A DNA stretch of 64,000 nt from the NCBI RefSeq assembly GCF_018991925.1, contig NW_024722158.1, positions 2,774,283 to 2,838,282 on the forward strand, written 5' to 3'. The position numbers were made by a program, and so were the translations under genes. The DNA comes from Homarus americanus. Lineage: Eukaryota; Arthropoda; Malacostraca; Decapoda; Nephropidae. Below the pieces are notes generated by a model. The model was given only the letters and a program-made list of their open reading frames with translations. It did no database searches and was not told the origin of the DNA. Below, one piece after another: positions 22,865 to 34,839 of the stretch; the first letter of the stretch is position 1; the number at the start of each line of letters is the position of its first letter.

Positions 22865-25364
22865 AGTGACTAGTCTTAAACTGGGGGCCACGGCAAGATT
22901 TTAGGGGGCCATGGCGGGCTAGTGTAAGTAGTATATGTTTGGAGAAAATGTGGAAACTCTTATTCAGCTTTTTTTTACTTTGCCTTGTTGGGGGACAAAT
23001 CATTTTTTTTTATTTGTCTATTTTTTTTGTCATTGTGTGTAATCATAATACCCGTACGGTACAGTTTTGATATTTACATAGTATGGTGCAGTAGCTAGTC
23101 TCATTTGCAACGGATTCGCTCAGATTGCTCAATTCTAGTTCCTGTCAGCAGGGTGACGGGCGCTGGACTGTGTCACTGATCTCACATGTTCGGTACATGT
23201 CAGTGTGTCATCGCTTTACAAGTGGTGATCAGACCGAATGTTCTCAATCTGGCTCAAGATATCATTAGGAAAATATGTGAGTGTACTGTGAGTGGACTGT
23301 ATGTGTATGTTTTACGTGTGATTGCATAGGCATTTTATGTATGTTTACATACAGTATGTCTGGACTTTATGCATATTTGTGTGTTTGCCATTCCGATTAT
23401 TGTCTCATTTTTGTTTTTTATTATTGTAATTTTTAGTCTTTATCATTCGTCTGTTTCTGTCTGTTTGCATTTGCGATGGCTGTCAGTGTTGCTAAGAAAC
23501 GGAAGTACAGTGATGAATACATTAACTACTGATTTATGTCAATTCTCGATGATGGCATTGAGAAACCTCAGTGTGTGTTGTTTCAAAGTGCTGAGGAACG
23601 ATTCCATGAGGCCTAGTAAGCTGAAGCATCATCTGACAACAATCCACCCCTAGTATGCGGAGAGAGACCCGATTTCTTCAAGCACCATGAACGGAGTTTG
23701 GAAAAAAACAGAGACTGGATGAGAGTGGTGCTTTCCAACAACAGAACTTAAGTGTAGTTGAGGCATCACATGAAGTTTCCATTGAAATAGCAAAGAAGAA
23801 GACGGCCCACACGATTGGTGAAACTTTAATTAAGCCGTGTACTTTAAAAATGGTCAAGCGGGTTCTTGGAGAGGCAAGTGAACATAAGATTCAGCAGATT
23901 TCCTTGTCAGACGACACGGAGAATTAGTGAAATGTCAGCTGATATCATGGAACAAGTGATACAGGAGATTAAATCGTCTCCAACTGGTATGTTTGCAATA
24001 CAGTTGGGCGAGTCAACGGATGTGAGTTCTTGTGCACAGCTACTCGTGTTTGTTAGGTATGTATTCTTGCGTGACATCAAGGATGAATATCTGTTCTGTA
24101 CACAGCTTGAAACTACCACAACAGCTTTAGATGTGATGGAAAAGTTCACTTCTTTTTTCACAGCAAACGGGATCACCTGGGAAAATTGTTGTGGAGTCTG
24201 TACTGATGGGGCTCCGGCGATGCTGGGATCGAAATCGGGTTACAGAAGCACGTCAAGGAAGTAGCTCCAAATGCCAAAGGAGTTCATTGTATGATCCATC
24301 GTTTTGCACTCGCGTCGAAAACCCTCCCTGATGCCCTTTGCCAGATCCCGGAAGCAATGGTAACGTGCGTCAACTTTGTGAAAGCAGGATATTTGAACTC
24401 TCGCCTTTTCCAGAACCTCTGTAAAGGCATGGATTCGGAGCATGACGGCTTTCCAGGGGTAATGTTGTGAATCGAGTGTTCGAACTTCTGGGAGAACTTA
24501 AGTTGTTCCTGGAAATGAAAGGGAAGGTTGATCTACTAAGTCACTTCAACGAGGTATTGTGGGAGCCACGTCTTGCGTACCTGGCAAACACATTTGAGCA
24601 GCTAAACTGGCTGAATCTCAAGCTACAAGGCAAGGAAAGAAATGTGTTTCACCACATGGATTGTATTCGTGCATTTCTTGACAAACTCCAGAACTGGCAA
24701 AGGAAAGTCAGTGCAGGAAATGTTGCCATGTTTGAGAATCTCTCAACTGTTCTTGACGAGATTGAAGAGGATCATCTACTTGACCCATCACTCAAAAAAT
24801 GAAATAATTCAGCACTTGAAATCCTTGGAAAGTGAGTTCAAAAGGTACTTACCAGAATTCGAGGAGGAAGAAGGGAAATTGGTGAGGAATCCTTTCTCTG
24901 GCAATCTTAACATTGCTGCCATTCCCGACGATGGTCAGGACGAATTCCTTGATTTCAGGAACGATTCTGCTGCCAGAGACTTCTATGAAGAAAAATCTCT
25001 GACTGTATTCTGGTGCTCAATGTATCAGTCATATCCAAAAGTTAGTGAGATCGCACTTCGAGTCCTCTTGCCATTTTCTACTACTTATTTATGTGAATCT
25101 GGTTTCTCCACCTTCTTAAAATAAAGAATAAAAGCCGAACCGGTTACTTGTGGACCCAGACATGAGATGTTCTTTATCAGTGACCCAACCTCGAGTTTGT
25201 CGACTGACTGAAAGGAAACAATGTCATCCATCCCATTTAACTGTAACAAAATATGCATTCTGTTAGATGATTGTAAACATTAAAATAAAGGAAGAGGGGC
25301 CACGAGGATGTTGAGAGTTCCTCAGGGGGGGAACGGAGTGAAAAGGTTTGAGAAACACGTCACT
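22865..25364 (+). mobile_element. hAT element with decayed ends
   Basis: The left end AGTGACTAGTCTTAAACTGG and the right end (reverse complement AGTGACGTGTTTCTCAAACC) match imperfectly and recall the CAGTGxTTCTCAAACTGGG ends of ZBED-type hAT elements. A CCACG/GGCCACGAGGATG-type sequence sits inside each end. I could not find a clean 8 bp target duplication. It encloses the transposase relic at 23476-25235. Confidence 0.65.
23476..25235 (+). pseudogene. hAT transposase relic with BED finger (ZBED5-like)
   Basis: The start MAVSVAKKRKYSDEYINY is followed by a stop. Frameshifted pieces of a BED-type finger follow (KPQCVLF, then MRPSKLKHHLTTIHP). Further on come QLGESTDVSSCAQLLVFVRY, WENCCGVCTDGAPAMLGSKS and VHCMIHRFALASK. 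Then come RVFELLGELKLFLEMKGK, RLAYLANTFEQLNWLNLKLQ, ENLSTVL, LNIAAIPDDGQDEFLDFRND, and the C-terminal dimerisation block ALRVLLPFSTTYLCESGFST. The domain order matches intact ZBED5-like transposases. At least four frameshifts or stops disable it. It is better preserved than the copy at 9.7 kb. Confidence 0.85.
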
Positions 25365-26635
25365 ATATAAACTGTACTACATGTTTATCCAGGTAGCGTA
25401 GTGAACCTACTTTCAAGTTAACAGAGCTCAAACCTAATACAATTCAATAGTAATAGTTGATAATTATCATCATAACATAATTTAGACAAGTGTCTGTCCA
25501 GCTCACACAGTCTTGGCCCAACCCTCGTCATGGTGACCACAAGACGAGGTAATGTTGAAAAGCGTTAAGGGGAGAATCACACCCAAAAAGCACAAAGAAA
25601 TGCGAAAATATTCTGAAAAATGCCTCACAGTGTCACGCATATATTTAAAAGGGCTGCCAGCCGTTCAGCGTAGTTTAACAACTTTATTGGCACAGAGGGC
25701 GCTGGCACGGATCACTGCCACGAAGGGCGGAGGTTCATACATAGGAGGAAATTATAAAATAAGCCATATTCATTAGTCTCATGTTAAAGATTGAAAGTAA
25801 ATCAGTGTGAATTAACGTAAAGAAAAACTGTCAGGATATTTTCTAGGATTCCTGACTCAATGTAGTAGTTATGGTCTGAAATCTTTAACATTGTAGCATT
25901 TTATAATATAATGTTTAAGTGTGTGCTTTAAAGGGCTACCATAAAATTTACACATTGAGTTCCGGTGCGGTTGATTTGCCAGATGTGCCGGTATCCCAGT
26001 CTGATTCTAGCAACGACCTCAGTACAGTACATTGTCTGGTTCTGTTCTTGCGCCGGCCATACCGGTACTTCTTTGCCACAAAATTTGTTTACATGCTAAT
26101 TGTACAACTACTAAGTCTTTGTGTGTTTCTAAATTCTTCGTGATCAAAATTCAGGATTTACAATTGGATGATGTTGATTACCGGGTAATGTTTCCTAATT
26201 GCAACAAAGGACGAAATCCACACAAGTTCAATACTTTAGACATTAATGGTAACAAGCCGTTCAATAAAACACTTTAAGGGTCATAGAATATCACACCACC
26301 TCCATTTACCTTACTGTAATTAGTGGTTAAGTTTGGGTTGTGCTTGCTCAGTTGTTTAGTCTGCTTGGTACACACTACCGCCTTATAATCTCTATACATT
26401 ACACGTGAACAACTTGATCTCTCTGTGCTCGACTCCACAGAACGTTAGTAAAAGCAGAATATTCACTAAATTTAGTACTCTAAAGATGGCTGTTAGTAAT
26501 TTCTAGTGCCATGCATCTCAACAATTCAGTGTTTAAAGTTTGTTTACAACAAACAGGTGTGAAATGACTAATTACTGGTACTGTACGACTGGCCAAGGAA
26601 TAATACCATTAAAGGCTTCGTCTGGAGTGATTGGT
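25365..26635. other. No recognised feature
   Basis: Short open frames occur (for example 25552-25776 and 26032-26277, the latter with NCNKGRNPHKFNTLDINGNK) but no family or splice-bounded structure was recognised. The sequence could hold old transposon DNA. Confidence 0.35.
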
Positions 26636-26639
26636 ACAT

Positions 26640-26835
26640 TCAGCTTCAAGAAATCAGTGACACTCAGTCTCCAGTTTACGAGAGTCAAGGACACCAGAAG
26701 GAAAGTATTAGAGAATGGCACGTCCCAAGGAGTGTTAAGTCCCTTTTTTTGTTTTTTATTATAATGATGCACAAGCATATTAATGACATTCCAGTTCAAC
26801 CCACTGAAGCTATAACTTGTTATGAGATAATATCT
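26640..26835 (+). pseudogene. Possible Jockey-like LINE RT fragment
   Basis: Plus-strand words SLQFTRVKDTRRKVLENGTS, QGVLSP and, in another frame, HKHINDIPVQPTEA resemble the [14 protein letters not shown] and INDIP blocks of Jockey-type reverse transcriptases. The piece is short and frameshifted, so the assignment is tentative. Confidence 0.4.
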
Positions 26836-26983
26836 GCATTTTGGCTTAGACCAAACCCAGCATTTAAACCTTAATGGATGTATTCACTCGGAAGACTGTG
26901 GAATATGAACACATAATTTGTGATGACAAGACGAAGGTCCTCAATCCTCGCCCTATAAATATCTTGAAATCAATGTTAATGAA

Positions 26984-27967
26984 CCAGTGGGGTTCCCCAG
27001 GGGTCAGTACTAGGCCCACTCTTGTTCATAATCTACATAAACGATTTAGATACTGGGATCAGCAGTGACATAAGCAAGTTTGCGGATGACACCAAAATAG
27101 GGCGGTAAATTAATTCAGGGCAGGATGCAAATGCATTACAGGAGGATCTAAATAAACTGCAGGGGTGGTCTGAAAAATGGCAAATGAAATTCAACACCAG
27201 CAAGTGCAGCGTACTTAATATTGGAAGAACAAATACTTATAATGTATACAGCCTTAACAACATCAACCTAGAGAAGTCGACTTGTGAGAGAGACCTAGGG
27301 GTACTTGTAAGCCCGGACCTACGGCCTAGAAAACAGTGCGTTAATGTTCGAAATAAGGCAAACAGAATATTGGGTTTTATATCTAGAAGTGTAAGTAACA
27401 AGAGTGCAGAGGTCTTATTGCAACTATATCTTGCGCTAGTCAGGCCGCACCTCGATTATGCGGTTCAGTTCTGGTGCCCCTATTATAGAATGGATATAAA
27501 TTCACTAGAGTCGGTGCAGCGAAGAATGACAAAAATGATTCCGGGACTTAGAAACCTTCCATATCAGGATAGGTTAAAGAAACTTAACTTGCATTCCCTA
27601 GAAAGACGAAGAGTGCGGGGAGATATGATAGAAGTATTTAAGTGGGTGAAAGGAATCAATAAAGGGGATATAGATAAAGTTCTTATAATATCCGAGCAGG
27701 ATAGGACTCGGAGCAACGGATTCAAGTTGGATAAGTTTAGGTTTAGGAGGGAGATAGGAAGAAACTGGTTCACAAATAGGGTGGTGGACGAGTGGAACAA
27801 GTTTAGCAACTTTATAGTAAGTGCGGGAACTCTGGAAAGTTTCAAAAGGAGGCTAGATAGATTCATGGTTGATAGAGAGTGGTAGTAACTCTCGACAGGA
27901 GCTGCCATGCACAGGCCAACCGGCCTATTGCAGACTCCTTATTTTCTTATGTTTCTTATGTTCTCAA
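26984..27967 (+). pseudogene. CR1-like LINE, 3' third with intact C-terminus
   Basis: It begins abruptly at the [10 protein letters not shown] box and continues through FADDTKIGR (a stop follows). A 233-codon frame (27184-27885) then holds MKFNTSKCSVLNIGRTN, CERDLGVLVSPDLRPRKQCV, LVRPHLDYAVQFWCPYYRMD, SVQRRMTKMIPGLRNLPYQD, HSLERRRVRGDMIEVFKWVK and NWFTNRVVDEWN. The LDYAVQxW and LERRRxRGDxIE signatures are diagnostic of the CR1/L2 group. The 3' UTR ends GCACAGGCCAACCGGCCTAT, then short TTCTTATG-type repeats, as CR1 elements end in 8 bp repeats. Confidence 0.85.
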
Positions 27968-27969
27968 CA

Positions 27970-28505
27970 GAGGCGATCGACCAACACCGAGCCTGCTCGC
28001 TGCTGTTTATATACGCCTCGTCAGACACTTCTCGAACATCCTAGAATCATCCAGACGCACCTGGGAGATTCTAAAACGGTCTACTCTGATCGAGGCTTAC
28101 AATAATAAGTAAATAATAAAAAAATAATGTAATACATTCTAGAATATTCTTATATAATTAAGACATAACTCGTATATACAAGAAAATTTCACTAAATTTG
28201 CCAAAATAACTGCTGCATCGGACAGAAAACAATCAAACACCTAGTTTGCAGACTTATAATACGAAATTATGCCTCGGCAGAACAATATGTTTTGTGTTTG
28301 ACCTTTGAAGAAGAGTAATGCTCAAACTGAACTGAGACTGAGAGTTTAAGTAACCCGCCCGTCTCTCCAATCTTCTACAAAAGTGTCTCTAAGCAGCCTT
28401 AGAAGTCCACATTTATGCACTTAATAGGTCATGTTTGGTGTTGTTGTTTATTTTATTTGTTTATCATTTCACCACTTATCGGCTCACTAGCCTTTCGGGC
28501 GGGTG
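27970..28505. other. No recognised feature
   Basis: AT-rich DNA follows the CR1 tail, with no convincing open frame or repeat. Confidence 0.35.
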
Positions 28506-28509
28506 GTGT

Positions 28510-28690
28510 GTTTTTTTTGTTACTTTGGTAAGAACTTTATTGTCCAGTGTTAGTACAGGAGGAAACCGGAGTACCTGAAGTTTGTGTACCTGTGAAGTTT
28601 GGTAGCTATTACACGTGTCCGGGCCAGGACTCGAATCCATGATATATGTAGTAATGAGAAATAAGTGCATTACCGCTGTACCAACACCAA
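28510..28690 (-). mobile_element. tRNA-derived SINE
   Basis: On the minus strand TGGTACAGCGG (pol III A box) is followed about 35 nt later by GGATTCGAGTCC (B box). A body then has CACGTGTAATAGCTACCAAA and ends ACACTGGACAATAAAGTTCT. The body matches the element at 39.97-40.12 kb, also minus strand. The internal promoter boxes indicate a tRNA-derived SINE. It is not a functional tRNA, because no cloverleaf can be closed. Confidence 0.65.
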
Positions 28691-29075
28691 TACAATAGGG
28701 AAGATATATTTGTTTATTTAGTTTTCAGACTGAACTGTCGATTTATTCTCTGTTGGCATATCGCACCTCAGTACGATAAATTGATCCACATCTGTGGCCG
28801 CCACGCCGTTAACCCCGGTAGACCGTATTTTGGTAACCGAGAAACATCAGAGAGTGTGGATTATTCTGCATCCACTGGTTGTATTTATTTGCAAGGTGCT
28901 ACTTCCAGTTTTGTAACGATTATGCATTCAAAGAAACATAAACAGACACAGATACTTCGTGGTAAACAGGTGTACTAGGAAAAAGTTAGAAAAAGCCAAG
29001 AGTTTAGAAGCACGACCGCCATCTCAAGAGGACCACTCAGGACTTTAGTGTCGACATGAACCCCAGCCATTCAGT
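28691..29075. other. No recognised feature
   Basis: Unique-looking DNA between a SINE and a CR1-like LINE. Short frames only. Confidence 0.3.
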
Positions 29076-29079
29076 CTGT

Positions 29080-30400
29080 CTCATAAGAACATAAGGAGTC
29101 TGCAAAAGGACGGTTGGCCTGTGCATGGCAGCTCCTGTCGAGAGTTACTACCACTCTATCATCCATGAATCTATCTAGCCTCCTTTTAAAACTTTCCAGC
29201 GTTCCAGCACTTACTACAAAGTTGCTAAGCTTGTTCCACTCGTCCACCACCCTATTTGTGAACCAGTTCCTTCCTATCTCCCTCCTAAACCTAAACTTAT
29301 CCAACTTAAATCCGTTGCTACGAATCCTATCCTGCTCGGATATTATAAGGACTTTATCCATATCGCCTTTATTGATTCCTTTCACCAACTTAAATACTTC
29401 TATCATATATCCCCGCACTCTTCGTCTTTCTAGGGAAAGCAAGTTTAGTTTCTTTAACCTATCTTGATATGGAAGGTTTCTAAGTCCCGGAATCATTTTC
29501 GTTATTCTTCGCTGCACCAACTCCAGTGAATTGATATCCATTCTATAATAAGGGCACCAGAACTGAACCGCATAATCGAGGTGTGGCCTGACTAACACAA
29601 GATATAGTTGCAATAAGACCTCTGCACTCTTATTACTTACACTTCTAGATATAAAACCTAATACTCTGTTTGCCTTATTTCGAACATTAACGCACTGTTT
29701 TTTAGGCAGTAGGTCCGGGCTTACAAGTACCCCTAAGTCTGTTTCACAAGTCGACCTCTCTAGGTTGATGTTGTTAAGGCTGTATACATAGACAGTATTT
29801 TATTCTTCCAATATTAAGTACGCTGCACTTGCTGGTGTTGAATTTCATTTGCCATTTCTTTGACCACTCCTGCAGTTTATTTAAATCCTCCTGTAGCGCA
29901 TTTGCATCCTGCCCTGAAGTAATCTGCCGCCCTATTTTGGTGTCATCCGCAAACTTGCTAATGTCATTGCTGATCCCAGTATCTAGATCGTTTATGTAGA
30001 TTGTGAACAAAAGTGGGCCCAGTACTGACCCCTGGGGAACCCCACTGGTTACACAGCCCCACACACATTTAACACCCTCTGTGTTCTATCGGTGAGCCAC
30101 GATTTTATCCAATTTAAAACTTTCCCCTCGATACCATAAGCCTTAACGTTTCTCAGAAGCCTCTGATGTGGTACTCTGTCAAACGCTTTGCTAAAGTCTA
30201 AGTAAATAACATCGTAATTTTCGTCATTATCTACTACCTCGAAGACTTTCCTAAAAAACGTCAGCAGATTTGTCAGACAAGATTTTCCCTTTGTAAACCC
30301 ATGTTGAGAATCGTAGATTAATTTGCTTTTCTCTAAATGCGATCGAATGCTATTTGCTAAAATTGATTCAAGAAATTTCCCCACTTCTGACGACGTCTCG
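29080..30400 (-). pseudogene. CR1-like LINE, minus-strand copy, 5'-truncated in RT
   Basis: Read on the minus strand from about 30.40 kb: FLESILANSIRSHLEKSKLI, YDSQHGFTKGKSCLTNLLTF, YDVIYLDFSKAFDRVPHQRL, then WIKSWLTDRTQRVLNV. A small deletion follows, then [40 protein letters not shown] and the C-terminal region with LVRPHLDYAVQFWCPYYRMD and SLERRRVRGYMIEVFKLVKG. The 3' end at 29.08 kb carries ACATAAGAACATAAG-type repeats (the reverse complement of the TTCTTATG tail). Same subfamily as the copies at 27 and 52 kb. Three frames are needed, so it is inactive. Confidence 0.85.
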
Positions 30401-30409
30401 CTGAGCCAG

Positions 30410-31282
30410 AAGAAGTAACCCCAAGCATTCATAGAAAAAGTATCAAAATTATCATTGGCATTGACGATAATGTCACCAGTACCAGCGGAGATGGTATTGC
30501 GATGATGAGAGTTCACTGGTTAATTTAGTAGAACAAGTAGCAGGTCCTAAAGCACGACGCCCATGAACCAAAGACTAAGGGAGTTTAAGTTCCACGATAA
30601 CATGAAGGTATATATTCGCGTTTGTTATGAAATGCAAAGAGCAATTTTGTTTATTCAATAAGTGAATCATTGTTAAAAGGATGTTTAAAGGGAAAAACAA
30701 AAATATTTAATGAAAGCTTTGGCTATAGATTATGGCCAAGATGTAGCAAAACAATATTGCAGGCTGTCAAAAGTTGAGTGAGCATAATGTTTGGTACAAA
30801 GAACCATACTAAAGAATGATTAATATTACTACTGCTGCATTATTAATAAACAATATAAACTTTAAAAAAAAATATAAAATGTATATTAACCCAAGTAATA
30901 ATCACAAGGCAACATTCTCATATTTTTACCCTTCCTCCGCCTCAGACAACACAACACTGAGTTCCTCCTCCACACGCACACCAAGGGAAACACACTGGCA
31001 GTTACACAACGGGAGTAACATTAACTCCAATACCTCCACTCACTCCCGATCCTCCAGTTAGTACATAAAACAGACAAAAAAACTGTTATGTTAACCCTCC
31101 GCTTTATCTAATTCTCGCAAATATTAAATAAGAATGAACAAAAAACGTGTAATTACAAGTCGTGCCAGCTAGTGAAAGTTATATACCGGCTCTGTCTCTC
31201 GCTCCGCCTCCTTCCTACCACCAACCCTCCCTCCCGCCTCCCACCCACCCCACCACCCACCCACCCTCTCACCCACCATTAC
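30410..31282. other. No recognised feature
   Basis: AT-rich then C-rich sequence (CCACCCACCC words at about 31230-31275), without a recognised gene or repeat. Confidence 0.35.
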
Positions 31283-31750
31283 TTTTTTTTTTACGGGGAT
31301 TAGCCCACCCGGGCACAGGTCACTGACCCACAACAGGGCCTGGGGGGCGTAAACCGAATAATACTAATAACAATAATAATAATAATAATAATAATAACTA
31401 TTTTTATTAGTATTATAACAATTCCAAAAATAATAAGAAAATACCTGTACTAAAAATTAAAATAATATCCTAAAAATAATAATAATAACCATAAATAAAT
31501 ACAAAAACGAGAAATATAAATCAAGAATGAGAAACGATATACATTATGTATGTTGTGTTGTCAAAGTAAGAGAAACAATTGAGACCCTGCAATTGTGTGT
31601 AAATGAGGCAGAAAGTCAGATCAGTAACCTGGGACTTGGTCACAATTTTCGTGATGCCATATGGCAGCAGGATCTACCATTAGACAAAACATTATGCTTC
31701 CAATATCTTCCCAGGCGGTAGTACCTCCCTGTTTGGTAGCTGCCTGTTAC
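31283..31750 (-). mobile_element. SINE-like unit, minus orientation (left arm of head-to-head pair)
   Basis: From left to right this is the reversed tail (T run, ACGGGGATTAGCCCACCCGG, CACTGACCCACAACAGGGCC), an AAT microsatellite (31368-31397), an AT-rich linker, and a body of about 200 bp. The body ends CTTCCCAGGCGGTAGTACCT and GGTAGCTGCC. The body matches, in inverse orientation, the unit at 31884-32391. Confidence 0.85.
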
Positions 31751-31883
31751 CTATTGTTTCTTTATCTCTAAAGTTAAGATTGCGGACATATTAAGTTTGT
31801 ATCCACTTTTCTGCACTCATCAAACACACAATGTGCTTGAATACCTATCAAGCAAATGTGAATAACAAAGTGTGTAGGTAGTA
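31751..31883 (+). mobile_element. LINE 3' UTR fragment between two SINE-like units, part 1
   Basis: It contains ACATATTAAGTTTGTATCCA, ACACAATGTGCTTGAATACC and AAATGTGAATAACAAAGTGT, matching the LINE 3' UTR at about 18575-18690. The next part of the same UTR resumes at 32392, so the SINE-like unit between them is an insertion. Confidence 0.75.
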
Positions 31884-32109
31884 GGCAGCTATCAAACAGG
31901 GAGGTACTACCGCCAGGGAAAATATTGGAAGCATAATGTGTTGTCTAATGGTAGATCCTGCTGCCATATGGCATCACGAAAATTGTGACCAAGTCCCAGG
32001 TTGCTGATCTGACTTTCTGCCTCATTTACACACAATTGCAGGGTCTCAATTGTTTCTCTTATTGACAACACAACATACATATATTGTTTCTCATTTTTTA
32101 AAAATTTTA

Positions 32110-32201
<92 letters not shown>

Positions 32202-32255
32202 CATTATTTTATTATTTTATTTTCAATTTCGTATTATAAATTTTATTTACTATGA

Positions 32256-32332
<77 letters not shown>

Positions 32333-32391
32333 ATTTTAGCCCCCCAGGACCCGATGTGGGTCAGTGACCATGTGCCCGGGTGGGCTAATTG
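31884..32391 (+). mobile_element. SINE-like unit, plus orientation (right arm of head-to-head pair)
   Basis: The body starts GGTAGTAGGCAGCTATCAAA and contains GGAGGTACTACCGCCAGGGA and TCTAATGGTAGATCCTGCTG, then CAGGGTCTCAATTG. Next come (TTA)n (about 32110-32200), a linker ending TTTACTATGAATT, a second (TTA)n (about 32259-32331), and the tail CCCCAGGACCCGATGTGGGT ending GGGTGGGCTAATT without a poly(A). The start can fold on itself (GGTAGTA with TACTACC). Confidence 0.85.
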
Positions 32392-32592
32392 CGAATAAGT
32401 TACCTTCTATGTACAGAACTAAATAAAGTATATGTCTGAAATATTCTGTAACATTCAATGCCATAATATCCTGACCACTGGGGTTAGTTATACAGACCCT
32501 TTGTGAACTTTACTCTGTAATCCTGTTGTGCTACCGCCCCCAGGATGAGTATGGGGTGCACAATAAACTAGCTGCTATAAGTGGCAAAATTA
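32392..32592 (+). mobile_element. LINE 3' UTR fragment, part 2
   Basis: GCGAATAAGTTACCTTCTAT, CCATAATATCCTGACCACTG and GGTGCACAATAAACTAGCTG correspond to 18730-18920. It continues the UTR interrupted at 31883. Confidence 0.8.
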
Positions 32593-32790
32593 AAATAACT
32601 GTTGCTGTATCTGTTAGCCTGTTGTTCTATTTGTCCATTCACCTGTTTCTGTCTATTAACATTTGTTCTATCTATTTACCTGTTGTTACACGTAGCCGCT
32701 TACTCCTTGTTCTATCTGTTGGTCTACGACTGATATTATTGTTAGACTCTAAGAGGAATTTTCTATCCTTTGAGGTAGAGATAGAGAGAG

Positions 32791-32791
<1 letters not shown>

Positions 32792-32826
<35 letters not shown>
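32792..32826. repeat. (TG)n microsatellite
   Basis: About 17 TG units. It is followed by a different, CACCAT-rich minisatellite. Confidence 0.95.
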
Positions 32827-32827
<1 letters not shown>

Positions 32828-32887
32828 CACCACCATCACATCACCACTACCGCCACCAAAACGTCACCACACCACCATCATCATCAC

Positions 32888-32919
<32 letters not shown>

Positions 32920-33185
32920 TCATTGCCACTCACCATCATCACTGTACACCGACATCACCAAACATCATCACCACACACCACCATCATCACCACTTACCAC
33001 CATCATCACCACACATCACCATTATCACCACACACATCATCACTCACCACCATCATCAACCACATACACCATCATCACCACACACCACCATCATCACCAC
33101 ACACCACCATCATCACCACACACCACCATCATCACCACACACCACCATCATCACCACACACCACCATAATCACCACGCAATATCA
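32827..33185. repeat. CACCATCATCACCACA-type minisatellite
   Basis: A variable unit of about 19 bp (CACCACCATCATCACCACA) is repeated, with an embedded (CA)n near 32888-32914. Poly-His/Ser/Thr frames across it are artefacts of the repeat. Confidence 0.9.
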
Positions 33186-33660
33186 TAATCACCACTGAGT
33201 CATCACCCACTATCATCATCACGGACCATCACCATCACCACACACTCATCATCACCACTGAGTCATCACCCACTATCATCATTACGCACCATCACTACAC
33301 ACTATCATCATCACCACTGGGTCATCACCCACTATCATCATTACGCACCATCACCACACACTATCATCATCACCACTGAGTCATCACCCACTATCATCAT
33401 CAAGGCCCATTCCCATCACCACACACTATCATCATCACCACTGAGTCATCACCCACTATCATCATCACGGACCATCACCATCACCACACACTATCATCAT
33501 CACCACTGAATCATCACCCACTATCATCATCACGGACCATCACCATCACCACACACTATCATCATCACCACTGAATCATCACCCACTATCATCATCACGG
33601 ACCATCACCATCACCACACACTATCATCATCACCACTGAGTCATCACCCACTAGCCTCAG
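33186..33660. repeat. About 65 bp minisatellite, 8 copies
   Basis: The word CCACTGAGTCATCACCCACT recurs every 58-65 bp from 33192 to 33633, with CACCATCACCACACACTATC between. Copies are highly similar, so the array is young. Confidence 0.92.
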
Positions 33661-34254
33661 CAGCTTACGTCAGGGGTCACACAGTGATGCAACACCACTA
33701 AACCTGTTCCCGGGTCTCCCACACACACACTTTCCTTCCGGGATAACAAGAGGGTCTTCTGTACAGTAATGTCTTGGGAGTCATGTTTCGCAAAATAATT
33801 ATTATTCCGAGACTTTTCATTCCAATTTTTTTCTTCAATAAAATATTCTTTTCATGTGTTTAATGTGAGGTTCTCTTAAACAAAATTCCTCCGAGTTATT
33901 AAATTCCTGTTTAAAAAAAAATCTCTTTCTATAAGTTCAATAATTACATTGCTTTTAAATTATCGTCCTGAAATACAGAGTATTAAACTTTTTTCTTTAT
34001 TGTTATAACTAAATGATTTTTTGTGAGGTCGTTTATAAGGTAATATAACCAAACTACACCTTAACTAGGTTAGGTTAAGTTAGATTAGGTTAGGAATTAT
34101 GACTTTTATCTATAGCTTATATTAATGTATTATTGTTATCCATGTGATCATCCCTATAAACTGACCAGTTTGATGTTGCACGAAATATAAACGATGTATT
34201 AAAATTATCACTACTTTGCATTTATTTCTATCTACTGACACACACACGCACACA
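33661..34254. other. No gene; TTAGG-like words
   Basis: AT-rich spacer. At 34062-34096 there are several TTAGGTTAAG and TTAGATTAGG words, like degenerate arthropod telomere motifs. No coding evidence. Confidence 0.4.
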
Positions 34255-34258
34255 CACA

Positions 34259-34543
34259 CCGCAACTGCATCCAGCCCACACGAGCACGTACTGATCACTA
34301 AAAGAACAGACCAGTCCCAACCATAATAAAAATTATCAACAACTTGCAATCAACCAGTGTATGTATTTACTCCCAGCCCTTCTCACCTTTTTGCACTGTC
34401 ACTATGTTGAAATGCCCTGTAGTATAACCTTCTCCCCACTTAGTTATTATATATCATATTTTTATCACTTACGTTACTTGTATATGTCAATCAAGTGACC
34501 CATTTCAGCCTTTTGACCGCCATGGTCTTTCAATAAACCGTTA

Positions 34544-34587
<44 letters not shown>

Positions 34588-34590
34588 ACA
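34259..34590 (+). mobile_element. LINE 3' end with (ATT)n tail
   Basis: It matches the 3' UTR at 16745-17094: ACCGCAACTGCATCCAGCCC, ACTGATCACTAAAAGAACAG, TTTGCACTGTCACTATGTTG and CTTTCAATAAACCGTTAATT followed by ATT repeats. It is severely 5'-truncated, and its left end joins a CA run. Confidence 0.8.
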
Positions 34591-34620
34591 CTATTTCATG
34601 CCTATAATCCATCATATATA

Positions 34621-34790
<170 letters not shown>

Positions 34791-34839
34791 CAAGATGAAA
34801 CATACATTAGTACTACAACACCGAAGAATAAATGAGACA

